This document shows positions 10,167 through 19,685 of a stretch of 41,893 bases of DNA, piece by piece. The stretch comes from Lachnospiraceae bacterium (GTDB taxonomy: Bacteria > Bacillota > Clostridia > Lachnospirales > Lachnospiraceae). The position numbers were made by a program, and so were the translations under genes. Below the pieces are notes generated by a model that was given only the letters and a program-made list of their open reading frames with translations, ran no database searches and was not told the DNA's origin. Location: contig JAILOK010000068.1 in the NCBI GenBank assembly GCA_024690825.1, positions 1-41,893 on the forward strand, written 5' to 3'. Numbering within the stretch: position 1 is the stretch's first letter; each line of letters starts with the position of its first letter.

Positions 10167-11474
10167 GTGTCAGAAGAGAAAGAGCGTTATGTCATAAACG
10201 GAGGAAACCCCCTTGTGGGAGAGGTCGAGATAGGCGGTGCAAAAAATGCCGCGCTGGCCATCGTCGCTGCCTCCATTATGACAGATGAGACGGTATCCAT
10301 CGAAAACATGCCGGATGTGAGAGACACAAATGTCATGCTTGAGGCAATGCAGAGCATAGGCGTGAATGTTGACCGCATAGACCGTCATACGGTAAAGATA
10401 AACGGCTCGATGGTCAAAAATGTGAATATCGATACTGAGAGCATAAGAAAGATAAGAGCCTCCTATTATCTTATGGGAGCTCTTCTCGGAAAATACAAAA
10501 GAGCAGAGGTTCCTCTTCCCGGAGGATGCGATATAGGCAGCCGTCCCATAGACCAGCATGTCAAGGGATTCAGGGCGCTCGGAGCCACGGTGTCAATAGA
10601 GGGCGGTATAGTCAAGGCATCTGCCGAAAAACTTGTGGGAGCCCATATATACATGGATGTCGTAACGGTCGGCGCTACGATCAATATAATGATGGCGGCC
10701 TCCATGGCAGAGGGAAAAACGATAATAGAAAATGCCGCGAAGGAACCGCATGTCGTTGATGTCGCGAACTTCCTGAACAGCATGGGAGCAAATGTCAAAG
10801 GAGCCGGAACCGATATAATAAGGATCTCCGGTGTGTCCAAGCTGAAGAAATGTACTTATTCGGTCATCCCCGACCAGATAGAAGCCGGTACATTCATGTA
10901 TGCGGCAGCGGTAACCAAGGGAGATGTGCTTATCAAAAATGTGATCCCCAAGCATTTGGAATCCATTTCCGCAAAGCTTATAGAGATCGGCTGTCAGATA
11001 CAGGAATTTGATGATGCTGTTAGGGTGGCGGCAACAAAAAGGCTCCGCCCCACACAGATAAAAACACTCCCGTATCCCGGATATCCGACGGATATGCAGC
11101 CGCAGGCCGGTGTGGCTCTTGCTCTTTCCGACGGCGTCAGCACGATAACGGAAAGCATATTTGAAAACAGGTTCAAGTATATCGATGAGCTTGTCAGCAT
11201 GGGAGCCAATGTCAGGGTGGAAGGAAATACCGCCTTTATAGAAGGAGTGGAAGGTTTTTCGGGAGCCCATATCAAGGCCCCGGATTTAAGAGCCGGCGCC
11301 GCGCTCGTCATTGCGGGACTTGCAGCCGAAGGGTGCACGGTCATAGACGATATTTATTATATCCAGCGCGGATATGAGGATTTTGACATTAAACTTCGAA
11401 AGCTGGGAGCCAGGATCGAGGTTGAAAAAATAAGTGAAAAAGTAACAAAAGCAAATTTTAAGGCTATTTCATAA
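10167..11474 (+). CDS. murA: UDP-N-acetylglucosamine 1-carboxyvinyltransferase
   Basis: MurA transfers enolpyruvate from PEP to UDP-GlcNAc, the first committed step of peptidoglycan synthesis in the cytoplasm. The 435-residue chain has GGAKNA near residues 23-28 (Lys26 and Asn27 in the active site) and the loop cysteine in PLPGGCDIGSRPID (Cys121), the residue hit by fosfomycin in Cys-type enzymes. YPTDMQPQ near residue 310 is also typical. The start is GTG at 10167 with GGGAGA upstream. Firmicutes often have two MurA paralogues and I cannot say which one this is. Confidence 0.93.
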   Translation: MSEEKERYVINGGNPLVGEVEIGGAKNAALAIVAASIMTDETVSIENMPDVRDTNVMLEAMQSIGVNVDRIDRHTVKINGSMVKNVNIDTESIRKIRASYYLMGALLGKYKRAEVPLPGGCDIGSRPIDQHVKGFRALGATVSIEGGIVKASAEKLVGAHIYMDVVTVGATINIMMAASMAEGKTIIENAAKEPHVVDVANFLNSMGANVKGAGTDIIRISGVSKLKKCTYSVIPDQIEAGTFMYAAAVTKGDVLIKNVIPKHLESISAKLIEIGCQIQEFDDAVRVAATKRLRPTQIKTLPYPGYPTDMQPQAGVALALSDGVSTITESIFENRFKYIDELVSMGANVRVEGNTAFIEGVEGFSGAHIKAPDLRAGAALVIAGLAAEGCTVIDDIYYIQRGYEDFDIKLRKLGARIEVEKISEKVTKANFKAIS

Positions 11475-11499
11475 CTTTTACGAGAAAGGATAACAAAAG

Positions 11500-12687
11500 A
11501 TGGAAAAGAGATTGTTTACTTCAGAATCAGTCACGGAAGGACATCCAGATAAGATATGCGACGCCATTTCAGATGCAATACTGGATGAGTGCATGAAACA
11601 GGATCCGATGAGCAGGGTTGCCTGCGAGACCACTACCTGCACGGGCTTTGTTCTTGTGACCGGAGAGATCACCACTGAGGCATATGTGGATATTCAGAAG
11701 GTAGTCAGGGATACGGTCAACGAGATCGGATATACGAAATCCGAATATGGTTTTGACGGAAACACCTGCGCAGTCATGGTTGCCATTGATGAGCAGTCAT
11801 CGGATATAGCCATGGGTGTGGACAAGGCTCTGGAAGCAAGAGAAAACCAGATGACCGATGAGGAGATTGAGGCAATAGGAGCAGGAGACCAGGGTATGAT
11901 GTTCGGATATGCAACGAACGAGACACCTGAATATATGCCCTACTCAATAGCTCTGGCCCACAAGCTCTGCAGGGAGCTGACAAAGGTGAGAAAGGACGGA
12001 ACCTTAAGGTATTTAAGACCTGACGGAAAGAGCCAGGTTTCGGTCGAGTATGATGAAAATAATAAACCCGTCCGGCTTGAGGCGGTCGTTATTTCGACCC
12101 AGCACGATGAGGATGTGTCACAGGAGCAGATACATTCCGATATCAGGAAGTATGTCATAGATCCGGTAGTGCCGAAGGAACTGATAGATGATAAGACAAA
12201 GATATTTATCAATCCTACCGGCAGATTTGTTATCGGCGGACCGCACGGTGATGCCGGACTTACCGGAAGGAAGATAATAGTAGACACTTATGGCGGATAT
12301 GCACGTCACGGCGGCGGAGCATTTTCCGGAAAGGACTGCACCAAGGTTGACCGGAGCGCGGCATATGCGGCCCGTTATGTTGCAAAGAATATTGTGGCAG
12401 CGGGACTTGCCGACAGATGCGAGATACAGCTTTCATATGCCATCGGTGTCGCACAGCCTACTTCCATCATGGTGGATACTGATGGAACGGGCAAAGTATC
12501 CGATGAAAAGCTTGTTGATATAATCCGTGAAAACTTTGATCTTCGTCCGGCAGGGATCATAAAAATGCTGGATTTAAGGAGACCCATATACAAGCAGACC
12601 GCCGCTTACGGACATTTTGGAAGACTTGATGTGGATCTTCCGTGGGAAAAGACTGACAGGGCAGACGCATTGAAAAAATATCTGTAG
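11500..12687 (+). CDS. metK: S-adenosylmethionine synthetase
   Basis: MetK makes S-adenosylmethionine from methionine and ATP. The 395-residue length is standard. Visible motifs are [16 protein letters not shown] at the N-terminus (ATP/methionine site), [12 protein letters not shown] (the metK signature hexapeptide region) and [20 protein letters not shown] (P-loop-like signature). It starts 25 bases after murA with AAAGG upstream. There is no room for, and no sign of, a SAM riboswitch in front, so it is probably transcribed from further upstream. Confidence 0.96.
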   Translation: MEKRLFTSESVTEGHPDKICDAISDAILDECMKQDPMSRVACETTTCTGFVLVTGEITTEAYVDIQKVVRDTVNEIGYTKSEYGFDGNTCAVMVAIDEQSSDIAMGVDKALEARENQMTDEEIEAIGAGDQGMMFGYATNETPEYMPYSIALAHKLCRELTKVRKDGTLRYLRPDGKSQVSVEYDENNKPVRLEAVVISTQHDEDVSQEQIHSDIRKYVIDPVVPKELIDDKTKIFINPTGRFVIGGPHGDAGLTGRKIIVDTYGGYARHGGGAFSGKDCTKVDRSAAYAARYVAKNIVAAGLADRCEIQLSYAIGVAQPTSIMVDTDGTGKVSDEKLVDIIRENFDLRPAGIIKMLDLRRPIYKQTAAYGHFGRLDVDLPWEKTDRADALKKYL

Positions 12688-12708
12688 GAAACCTGAGGGG
12701 GGAATGCT

Positions 12709-13794
12709 ATGCCGCGTATTTTGACGCAGGATTTGGTTCCTGGAATGATAACGGCTGAAGATGTTTATACCTACAACAATCAGCTGGTTTTGCTCAAGGA
12801 TACAGAACTTACGGACAAGACCATTACCAAACTCGAATTCTATTCTATACTGAGCGTAAGGATCAAGGAGGACTCGATGGTCGCCGTTCCCGAGGACGGC
12901 GAGGGCGCGGGTGAGCTTTCCTATTCCCAAAAGATAAAGAGCAGCGAAGAATACAAACAGTTCAAGAATGACTTTGACAATACCGTGGAATCCATGAAGG
13001 GCAAGGTGGGTGATATTGTCACGAACAAGGCATCAAGCATCAGTTCGGAGGATCTCCTGGAGGATACATCGGCGCTGATCAATGAGGCCAAGTCAGGATT
13101 TCATGTATTCGATATGCTTCACAACATGCGTAATTACGATGATCCGACATATGCCCACAGCCTTAATGTCGCATTGATCTGCAATGTTTTCGGCAAATGG
13201 CTGGGGATGACGGACAGAGATGTGCAGGCACTCACTCTTGCGGGACTTCTTCATGATGTGGGAAAACTGAAGATACCGGATACTGTGATCGGCAAGCCCT
13301 CGGGTCTGACCGACGACGAATACGATCTGGTCAAGACACATACGATAGAAGGCTTCAATATACTCAAGCAGTACGAACTGGATGACAGGGTCAAGAACGC
13401 CGCTCTTATGCATCACGAAAGATGCGACGGCTCGGGATATCCCATGGGACTTCTGGGCAACAGGATAGATTCCTTTGCAAAGATCGTTGCCATAGCGGAT
13501 GTTTATGATGCCATGACAAGTGCGAGGCGTTACAGGGGTCCTCTGTGTCCGTTCAAGGTGATAAGCGTATTTGAATCCGAAGGACTTCAGAAATATGATT
13601 CCGAATACATTCTTGTATTTTTGGAATATATCGTCAATACATATCTGAACAACCGTGTCAGGCTTTCAAACGGCATGGAAGGGGAGATAGTCCTCATCAA
13701 CAAGCTGGATCTGTCACATCCGATGGTCCATTGCGGAAACCGTTATATTGACCTTTCTCATGAACACGGTCTGTATGTCGAAGAAATAATCTAA
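12709..13794 (+). CDS. HD-GYP domain protein, probable cyclic-di-GMP phosphodiesterase
   Basis: The 361-residue protein has an unassigned N-terminal region (about 1-125) and a C-terminal HD-GYP domain. The metal-binding residues are in place: His150, the HD pair at 182-183 in LLHDVGK with Lys186, His211, His235-His236 and the GYP signature at 243-245 (HHERCDGSGYP). Such domains usually break down cyclic di-GMP, which would affect motility or attachment. There is no membrane segment or receiver domain. GGGGGG-type purines precede the ATG. Substrate specificity is inferred from the motif only. Confidence 0.88.
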   Translation: MPRILTQDLVPGMITAEDVYTYNNQLVLLKDTELTDKTITKLEFYSILSVRIKEDSMVAVPEDGEGAGELSYSQKIKSSEEYKQFKNDFDNTVESMKGKVGDIVTNKASSISSEDLLEDTSALINEAKSGFHVFDMLHNMRNYDDPTYAHSLNVALICNVFGKWLGMTDRDVQALTLAGLLHDVGKLKIPDTVIGKPSGLTDDEYDLVKTHTIEGFNILKQYELDDRVKNAALMHHERCDGSGYPMGLLGNRIDSFAKIVAIADVYDAMTSARRYRGPLCPFKVISVFESEGLQKYDSEYILVFLEYIVNTYLNNRVRLSNGMEGEIVLINKLDLSHPMVHCGNRYIDLSHEHGLYVEEII

Positions 13795-13850
13795 AGCTGC
13801 AGTGATCCGGAGTGTCTGTACAGAACAATAAGTGAGGATATTGTATTACC

Positions 13851-16800
13851 ATGTCATTTGTTCATCTCCATTCTCATACAGAATATTCGATTCTGGATGG
13901 TTCCAATAAAATAAAAGAATATGTGGCAAGAGTCAAAGAACTTGGGATGAATGCCGCAGCAATAACAGATCACGGCGTCATGTACGGTGTGATCGATTTT
14001 TATAAGGAGTGCAAAGAAAAAGGCATCAGACCCGTTCTGGGGTGTGAAGTATATGTTGCACCCGGTTCCAGATTTGACAAGGAAGTAAATCACGGTGAAG
14101 ACAGATATCATCATCTGATACTCTTAGCCGAGAATAACAAAGGATATGAAAATCTGATGAAGATCGTTTCGATCGGATTTTCGGAAGGTTTTTATTACAG
14201 ACCCAGGGTTGATAAGGAAGTTCTGCGAAAGTATCACGAAGGAATAATATGTTCATCAGCCTGTCTTGCGGGAGAAGTGGCATCCTTTATCACAAAGGGA
14301 ATGGTGACGGAGGCCGAAAAAGCGGCCCTTGAATACAGGGATATCTTCGGAGAGGATAATTATTTTCTGGAGCTGCAGGATCACGGACTTTCCGAACAGA
14401 GTCTGGTGAATCAGACGCTCATCGCCATGTCGGAAAAGCTGAAGATCCCTCTCATAGTCACAAATGACTGTCATTACACATATGAAGATGATGTGAAACC
14501 GCATGATATCCTGCTCTGCCTGCAGACCGGAAAGAAGCTGGCGGATACGGACAGACTGCGCTATGAGGGCGGACAGTTCTATGTGAAATCCGAAGAGGAG
14601 ATGAGAAGCATCTTTCCCTATGCCCTGGAGGCGGTTGAAAATACACAGAAAATCGCTGACCGCTGCAATGTGGAGATAGAATTTCACAAAACAAAACTGC
14701 CTCACTATGATGTCCCCGAAGGATATGATCCGTGGGGATATTTAAATCATCTGGCGGATGAGGGTCTGAAAAAAAGATATCCTGACGATGACGGAACATT
14801 AAAGAAAAGAATGGACGAGGAGCTTGCGATAATAAAACGGATGGGCTTCGTTGATTATTTTCTGATCGTCTGGGATTATATCAATTTTGCAAAACGAAAC
14901 GGTATTCCCGTGGGACCTGGAAGAGGATCCGCGGCGGGTTCTCTGGTTTCATACTGCCTTGAGATCACCGATATCGATCCGATCAGGTTCAGCCTGCTCT
15001 TTGAAAGATTCCTTAATCCGGAAAGAGTATCCATGCCGGATATTGATGTGGATTTTGCCTATGAGGACAGGCAGAAGGTTATAGACTATGTCATAGATAA
15101 ATACGGCGCGACGCGGTGTGTCCAGATCATCACATTCGGAACCTTTGCCGCAAAAGGCGTGATCAGGGATGTATGTCGGGTGATGGATCTGCCTTACTCG
15201 AGAGGCGACATGCTTTCAAAGATGATACCGAATGAACTGAATATCACTTTGGATGATGCGCTTTCGGAAAACAGGGAATTAAGGGAACTCTATGAAACTG
15301 ATGATGAGGTAAAAGAGATCATAGACATGAGCAGGAGGCTGGAGGGTCTGCTGCGCAATACCTCGATTCATGCAGCCGGGATCCTGATCACTCCCGAAGA
15401 TGTTGATAAATATGTTCCCCTTTCAAGGGGAGTGAACGGAGAGATGACCACCCAGTTTACCATGACGACACTTGAGGAACTCGGGCTTCTGAAAATGGAT
15501 TTCCTGGGACTCCGTACTCTTACTGTAATAGATGATGCGGTTAAAAACATCAATGAAAGACATCCCGATGAGCATCTTGATATAGAAAAGATAGACTATG
15601 ATGATCCGGCAGTCTGTGATTATATCGGAACGGGAAATACGGAAGGCATCTTTCAGATAGAGTCTGCGGGCATGCGGTCCTTCATGAAGAGGCTTAAGCC
15701 GAAAAGCATAGAAGACATCACGGCAGGCATAGCGCTTTACCGTCCGGGACCCATGGATTTCATACCGAAATACATTGAGGGAAAGAATAATGCCGATAAA
15801 GTCACTTATGACTGCCCCGAGCTTGAGCCGATCCTTTCTTCCACATACGGCTGCATAGTATATCAGGAGCAGGTCATGCAGATCGTCCAGAAGCTCGGTG
15901 GATATACCCTTGGAAGGGCGGATCTTGTAAGACGCGCCATGAGTAAAAAGAAGCAGAGCGTCATGGAAGAGGAACAGGCAAATTTTGTTTACGGAAACAG
16001 TGAGCAGAATGTTCCGGGCTGCGTATCGAGAGGAATAGACGAAAAAACCGCAAAAAAGATATACGGCGACATGATGGATTTCGCAAAATACGCGTTTAAT
16101 AAATCCCACGCGGCAAGCTACGCGTATCTTACCATGCAGACAGCATATCTGAAATATTATTATCCCGTGGAATTTATGGCTGCCCTTCTTACGAGTTTTA
16201 TCGATAACAATGTTAAGGTGTCGGAATATATACTCGTCTGCAGGAATATGGGCATAGAGATCCTTCCTCCGGACATAAATGAAGGAGGAGCGGATTTTAC
16301 CGTAACGGGAGAACACGCGGTCAGATACGCCCTGTGTGCCGTTAAATCCGTGGGAAGACCCGTTATCTCAACCATCCTGGAAGAGAGAGAAAAAAACGGA
16401 AAATACAAAGACCTGTACGATCTGATAAAAAGAGTGTCGGGAAAGGAAGTGAACAAGAGAGCCATAGAAAGTTTTATCAAGGCGGGCGCTCTTGACTCGC
16501 TCGGCTCGAACAGGCGCAGTTTCATGATGATCCACGCCCTGATGGCAGACAGCGTGGCGGAGGAAAAAAAGAAGAATATCGACGGACAGATGTCTCTTTC
16601 GGATTTTCTGGGAGACGAAGGAGAGGACAAATCCGGATCCTATGATATCGCGATCCCGGATGTAGAGGATTTTGACAAACAGACGCGTCTTGCTTATGAA
16701 AAAGAGGTCACGGGTGTATATATCACGGGTCATCCTCTTGAAGATTATGAAAAGATGTGGAAAGATAATATTACGGCAAAGAGCACCGATTTCATCCGTG

Positions 16801-17318
16801 AAGAGGCAAGCGGTCTTACAAAACTTCAGGATAACAGCGTTCAGACGATAGGAGGGCTCATCTCATCCGTTAATGTAAGACAGACAAAAAAAGGCGATAC
16901 GATGGCAACTGTCGTCATCGAGGATCTGGTGGGAAGTGTAGAGGTTATCGTCTGGCCGAAGCTCTATTATGAAAAAAGAGATCTCATAAAAGAGGACAAC
17001 AAGGTCTTCATAAAGGGAAGATTCAAAGCGGATGACGAAAAGGACGGGCAGCTTCTGGCAGATGATATGTATGTTTTTGAGGATGCGCCGGTAAAACTTT
17101 TCATAAGATATGCCGACATGGATGAGTACGAGAAAGGAAAAGATAAGCTGCTTTCCATAATAAAGGCTGAAAATGGAAACGACAGTGTGATAATATATCT
17201 GAATAAGGAGAAAAAACAGAAGATACTGAAGGAAAAGACCTGTTCAAGGAATGTGATCGGATCCCTTCAGGAGCTGTTGGGCAAAGAGAATGTGAAGGAG
17301 GGTTCCCATGGCAGATAG
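13851..17318 (+). CDS. dnaE: DNA polymerase III alpha subunit (DnaE type)
   Basis: The 1155-residue replicative polymerase begins with a PHP domain (FVHLHSHTEYSILDG, AAAITDHGVMYG) and has the polymerase core with catalytic aspartates in PDIDVDF (Asp397, Asp399) and KMDFLG (Asp550). Later come the helix-hairpin-helix region, and an OB fold in the last 200 residues (VQTIGGLISSVNVRQTKKGD). It belongs to the DnaE family, not the PolC family that carries an internal exonuclease. The ribosome site GAGG is 13 bases from the ATG, rather far. The end overlaps pfkA by 11 bases. Confidence 0.96.
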   Translation: MSFVHLHSHTEYSILDGSNKIKEYVARVKELGMNAAAITDHGVMYGVIDFYKECKEKGIRPVLGCEVYVAPGSRFDKEVNHGEDRYHHLILLAENNKGYENLMKIVSIGFSEGFYYRPRVDKEVLRKYHEGIICSSACLAGEVASFITKGMVTEAEKAALEYRDIFGEDNYFLELQDHGLSEQSLVNQTLIAMSEKLKIPLIVTNDCHYTYEDDVKPHDILLCLQTGKKLADTDRLRYEGGQFYVKSEEEMRSIFPYALEAVENTQKIADRCNVEIEFHKTKLPHYDVPEGYDPWGYLNHLADEGLKKRYPDDDGTLKKRMDEELAIIKRMGFVDYFLIVWDYINFAKRNGIPVGPGRGSAAGSLVSYCLEITDIDPIRFSLLFERFLNPERVSMPDIDVDFAYEDRQKVIDYVIDKYGATRCVQIITFGTFAAKGVIRDVCRVMDLPYSRGDMLSKMIPNELNITLDDALSENRELRELYETDDEVKEIIDMSRRLEGLLRNTSIHAAGILITPEDVDKYVPLSRGVNGEMTTQFTMTTLEELGLLKMDFLGLRTLTVIDDAVKNINERHPDEHLDIEKIDYDDPAVCDYIGTGNTEGIFQIESAGMRSFMKRLKPKSIEDITAGIALYRPGPMDFIPKYIEGKNNADKVTYDCPELEPILSSTYGCIVYQEQVMQIVQKLGGYTLGRADLVRRAMSKKKQSVMEEEQANFVYGNSEQNVPGCVSRGIDEKTAKKIYGDMMDFAKYAFNKSHAASYAYLTMQTAYLKYYYPVEFMAALLTSFIDNNVKVSEYILVCRNMGIEILPPDINEGGADFTVTGEHAVRYALCAVKSVGRPVISTILEEREKNGKYKDLYDLIKRVSGKEVNKRAIESFIKAGALDSLGSNRRSFMMIHALMADSVAEEKKKNIDGQMSLSDFLGDEGEDKSGSYDIAIPDVEDFDKQTRLAYEKEVTGVYITGHPLEDYEKMWKDNITAKSTDFIREEASGLTKLQDNSVQTIGGLISSVNVRQTKKGDTMATVVIEDLVGSVEVIVWPKLYYEKRDLIKEDNKVFIKGRFKADDEKDGQLLADDMYVFEDAPVKLFIRYADMDEYEKGKDKLLSIIKAENGNDSVIIYLNKEKKQKILKEKTCSRNVIGSLQELLGKENVKEGSHGR

Positions 17319-18288
17319 TAAAAAGATAAAAAAGATAGCAGTCCTGACCAGCGGAGGAGATGCTCCGGGGATGAACGCCGCAATAAGAGCGGTAGTCAGA
17401 AAGGCGATCGTAGACGGTATTTCGGTAACGGGAATACAGAAGGGATATCAGGGACTTCTTTCCGAAGAGTTTGTCGAAATGGGACCCAGGAGCGTCTCAG
17501 ACAGCGTTCAGAAGGGAGGCACGATCCTGCGTACGGCAAGGAGCGAGGAATTCAAGACTGACGAAGGAAAAAAGAAAGCAGCCGGAATATGCAGAAAAAA
17601 TAAATTTGATGCAGTGGTAGTCATTGGAGGAGACGGATCCTACAGGGGAGCGCAGGCTCTCAGCGTGGAAGGGATACCGGTCATGTGCCTGCCCGGCACC
17701 ATAGATCTGGACATTGCCTGCACCGATTACACCATAGGTTTTGATACGGCCGTAAACACAGCTTTGCAGGCCATCGATAAAGTCAGGGACACATCTTCGT
17801 CGCATGAAAGGTGTTCCATCATAGAGGTCATGGGAAGAAACGCAGGTTACATCGCGCTGTGGTGCGGGGTCGCCAGCGGAGCAGAGGATATCCTGATACC
17901 GGAAAACTATAACTTCGATGAGCAGGAGATAATAAATCATATCATCGAAAGCAGGAAATCGGGAAAGACGCATCATCTGATAATAAATGCCGAGGGCATA
18001 GGACATTCCACATCTATGGCAAGAAGGATAGAGGCCGCAACCGGAATGGAGACGAGAGCGACCATACTCGGATATATGCAGAGAGGCGGATCTCCCACCT
18101 GCAAGGACAGGTACTATGCATCCATGATGGGAGCCATGGCAGCGGATCTGCTTGCAAAGGGAACCGTCAACAGAGTGATAAGCTACAAGAACGGAGAATT
18201 CGTTGATTTTGACATAGATGAGGCTCTGGCAATGAAGAAAGAGATCTCCACTTATCAGTATGAGATAGCAAAGGCGCTCTCAAAGTAG
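17308..18288 (+). CDS. pfkA: ATP-dependent 6-phosphofructokinase
   Basis: PfkA phosphorylates fructose 6-phosphate in glycolysis. The 326-residue length is usual. GGDGS at 107-111, with Gly at the position that selects ATP over pyrophosphate, and the catalytic Asp133 in PGTIDLDI are present. The canonical motif is TIDND, and here Asn is Leu134. I recall the same change in other Clostridia, so it may be a subfamily mark. MGRNAGYIALW and GYMQRGGSP are standard. It starts inside the end of dnaE, with GGAGG ahead of the ATG. Confidence 0.94.
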   Translation: MADSKKIKKIAVLTSGGDAPGMNAAIRAVVRKAIVDGISVTGIQKGYQGLLSEEFVEMGPRSVSDSVQKGGTILRTARSEEFKTDEGKKKAAGICRKNKFDAVVVIGGDGSYRGAQALSVEGIPVMCLPGTIDLDIACTDYTIGFDTAVNTALQAIDKVRDTSSSHERCSIIEVMGRNAGYIALWCGVASGAEDILIPENYNFDEQEIINHIIESRKSGKTHHLIINAEGIGHSTSMARRIEAATGMETRATILGYMQRGGSPTCKDRYYASMMGAMAADLLAKGTVNRVISYKNGEFVDFDIDEALAMKKEISTYQYEIAKALSK

Positions 18289-18289
18289 G

Positions 18290-19033
18290 ATGAGCAGGGC
18301 ACTTACAAACAGACAATATAAGGAGATCAGGGCGCTGATCGAAAGAGGAAGCGCCAGGAAAAAATCGGGACTGTTCACTGGAGAGGGAGAGAGGTTTTTT
18401 GAGGAGATCCCGAAAGATCTTATCGATACGGTCGTGGTATCGGAATCCTTCCTCGAAAAGCACGATATGCCCGATGCCTGTGTGCTGAAAGACGATGCAT
18501 ACAGGAAGCTCTGCGATACGAAAAATCCGCAGGGGATACTTGCGGTCATCAGAAAACCGGAGACCGGTCAGGAAGATATCTTTCCGTCCGGCCCGGATGA
18601 AGGAACCCTGATCGTCCTTGAAGGACTGCAGGATCCTGGAAACCTTGGAACGATCATCAGAACGGCAGAGGCAGCGGGAATAAGGGCCGTTGTGATGGAC
18701 AGGAATACGGCTGACATTTATTCTCCGAAGGTTGTCAGATCCACAATGGGATCCATCTTCAGAGTTCCTTTTTTTTATACGGAGGATCTGAAGCAGACGC
18801 TGGAAGGGTTTAAGAAAGAAGGGGTCTGCATCTATGCCGCCGATCTTTCCGGTGAGGATCTCAATACGGTTGAGCTTAAAAAAAAGAGAGCCTTTGTCAT
18901 CGGAAACGAAGGATCCGGCCTATCGGAAGAGATATCCGGAATGTGTGACAAAAAGATCAGGATACCCATGAAGGGAAAGGTGGAATCCTTAAATGCGGCA
19001 GTTGCGGCTGCGCTTCTCATGTACAGGGAGTAG
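18290..19033 (+). CDS. TrmH/SpoU-family RNA 2'-O-methyltransferase
   Basis: This 247-residue SPOUT enzyme methylates a ribose in rRNA or tRNA. It has a small N-terminal substrate-binding part (about 1-95) and the C-terminal knotted domain. All three SpoU motifs are visible: LQDPGNLGTIIRTAEAAG, FVIGNEGSGLS and IPMKGKVESLNAAVAAALLMY. The target nucleotide cannot be told from sequence. It resembles RlmB-like members. It begins 1 base after the pfkA stop. Confidence 0.9.
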   Translation: MSRALTNRQYKEIRALIERGSARKKSGLFTGEGERFFEEIPKDLIDTVVVSESFLEKHDMPDACVLKDDAYRKLCDTKNPQGILAVIRKPETGQEDIFPSGPDEGTLIVLEGLQDPGNLGTIIRTAEAAGIRAVVMDRNTADIYSPKVVRSTMGSIFRVPFFYTEDLKQTLEGFKKEGVCIYAADLSGEDLNTVELKKKRAFVIGNEGSGLSEEISGMCDKKIRIPMKGKVESLNAAVAAALLMYRE

Positions 19034-19036
19034 GGA

Positions 19037-19585
19037 ATGTTCTTTAACGGAAAAAAAGAAGCAGAAAAGAACTTAAATGAACCGGCTGTCGTACCCGGCA
19101 CCAGGGAATATGAGATCAAACAGTTAAGATACGGCAAAAACCCCGAAAAGAAAAAAGCGGACCTTTTCATAAGGGCATTTATGATGATAAATGTCGCATG
19201 CAAAAACAATCTTCACGGCCTGAGCATTAACAGTGAAAAAAAGGACCTTGAAAAGAACCTGAAACAGCTGGGAGTGATCGGTTTTGAAAGGGATGATCTT
19301 TTAAGGGCGGAATGGAAGGACATGGCAAATGTGTACCTGAACAGCTGTCTGACAAGCCATTCATACAGGAGCGCGCTTTCCGGCATGATAACCTTAAGCG
19401 ATGAAAAGGTTGCGCGGATGATAATAGATGACATAGACACAGTCTTAAGAAAAGCGCCCTCAAAGTACGGTTATGAAGAAGACTGCAGCGAACTGCTCGG
19501 CATCTTCAGGGAAACTTATTTTGAAAAGGTTGAGGACGGTCAGGCAGTCTGGGATGAATATATGGAAACTCTCCTGAAAAAGTGA
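19037..19585 (+). CDS. Conserved protein of unknown function
   Basis: The 182-residue protein is not assigned to a named family here. It is soluble, mostly helical and charged, with FIRAFMMINVACKNN and a Lys-rich middle. It lacks membrane or signal segments. It starts 3 bases after the methyltransferase stop and looks like the last gene of the murA-to-here run, since a new promoter follows at 19618. Confidence 0.75.
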   Translation: MFFNGKKEAEKNLNEPAVVPGTREYEIKQLRYGKNPEKKKADLFIRAFMMINVACKNNLHGLSINSEKKDLEKNLKQLGVIGFERDDLLRAEWKDMANVYLNSCLTSHSYRSALSGMITLSDEKVARMIIDDIDTVLRKAPSKYGYEEDCSELLGIFRETYFEKVEDGQAVWDEYMETLLKK

Positions 19586-19617
19586 ATAAAAAAATCCTCA
19601 TCCGGGAGATATTTTTG

Positions 19618-19646
19618 TTGAATTTCGACAGAATTAGCAATACAAT
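19618..19646 (+). promoter_or_regulatory. Sigma-A type promoter for the isomerase gene
   Basis: TTGAAT (19618-19623) and TACAAT (19641-19646) are 17 bases apart. The transcript should start near 19653, giving a short leader with the strong AGGAGG at 19672-19677. Confidence 0.65.
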
Positions 19647-19685
19647 TATATCTATAAATCTTTTCACAAAAAGGAGGAAGGTAAA

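Noticed and set aside
10593-11270. Minus-strand frame of 225 codons opposite murA
   Set aside because: It is fully inside murA, with no recognisable protein features.
11475-11499. SAM riboswitch in front of metK
   Set aside because: Only 25 bases separate murA and metK, far too few, and no conserved SAM-I core is present.
15423-16316. Minus-strand frame of 297 codons opposite dnaE
   Set aside because: It lies within the polymerase domain of dnaE, has no ribosome site and a composition typical of antisense frames. Long antisense frames here follow from the codon bias.
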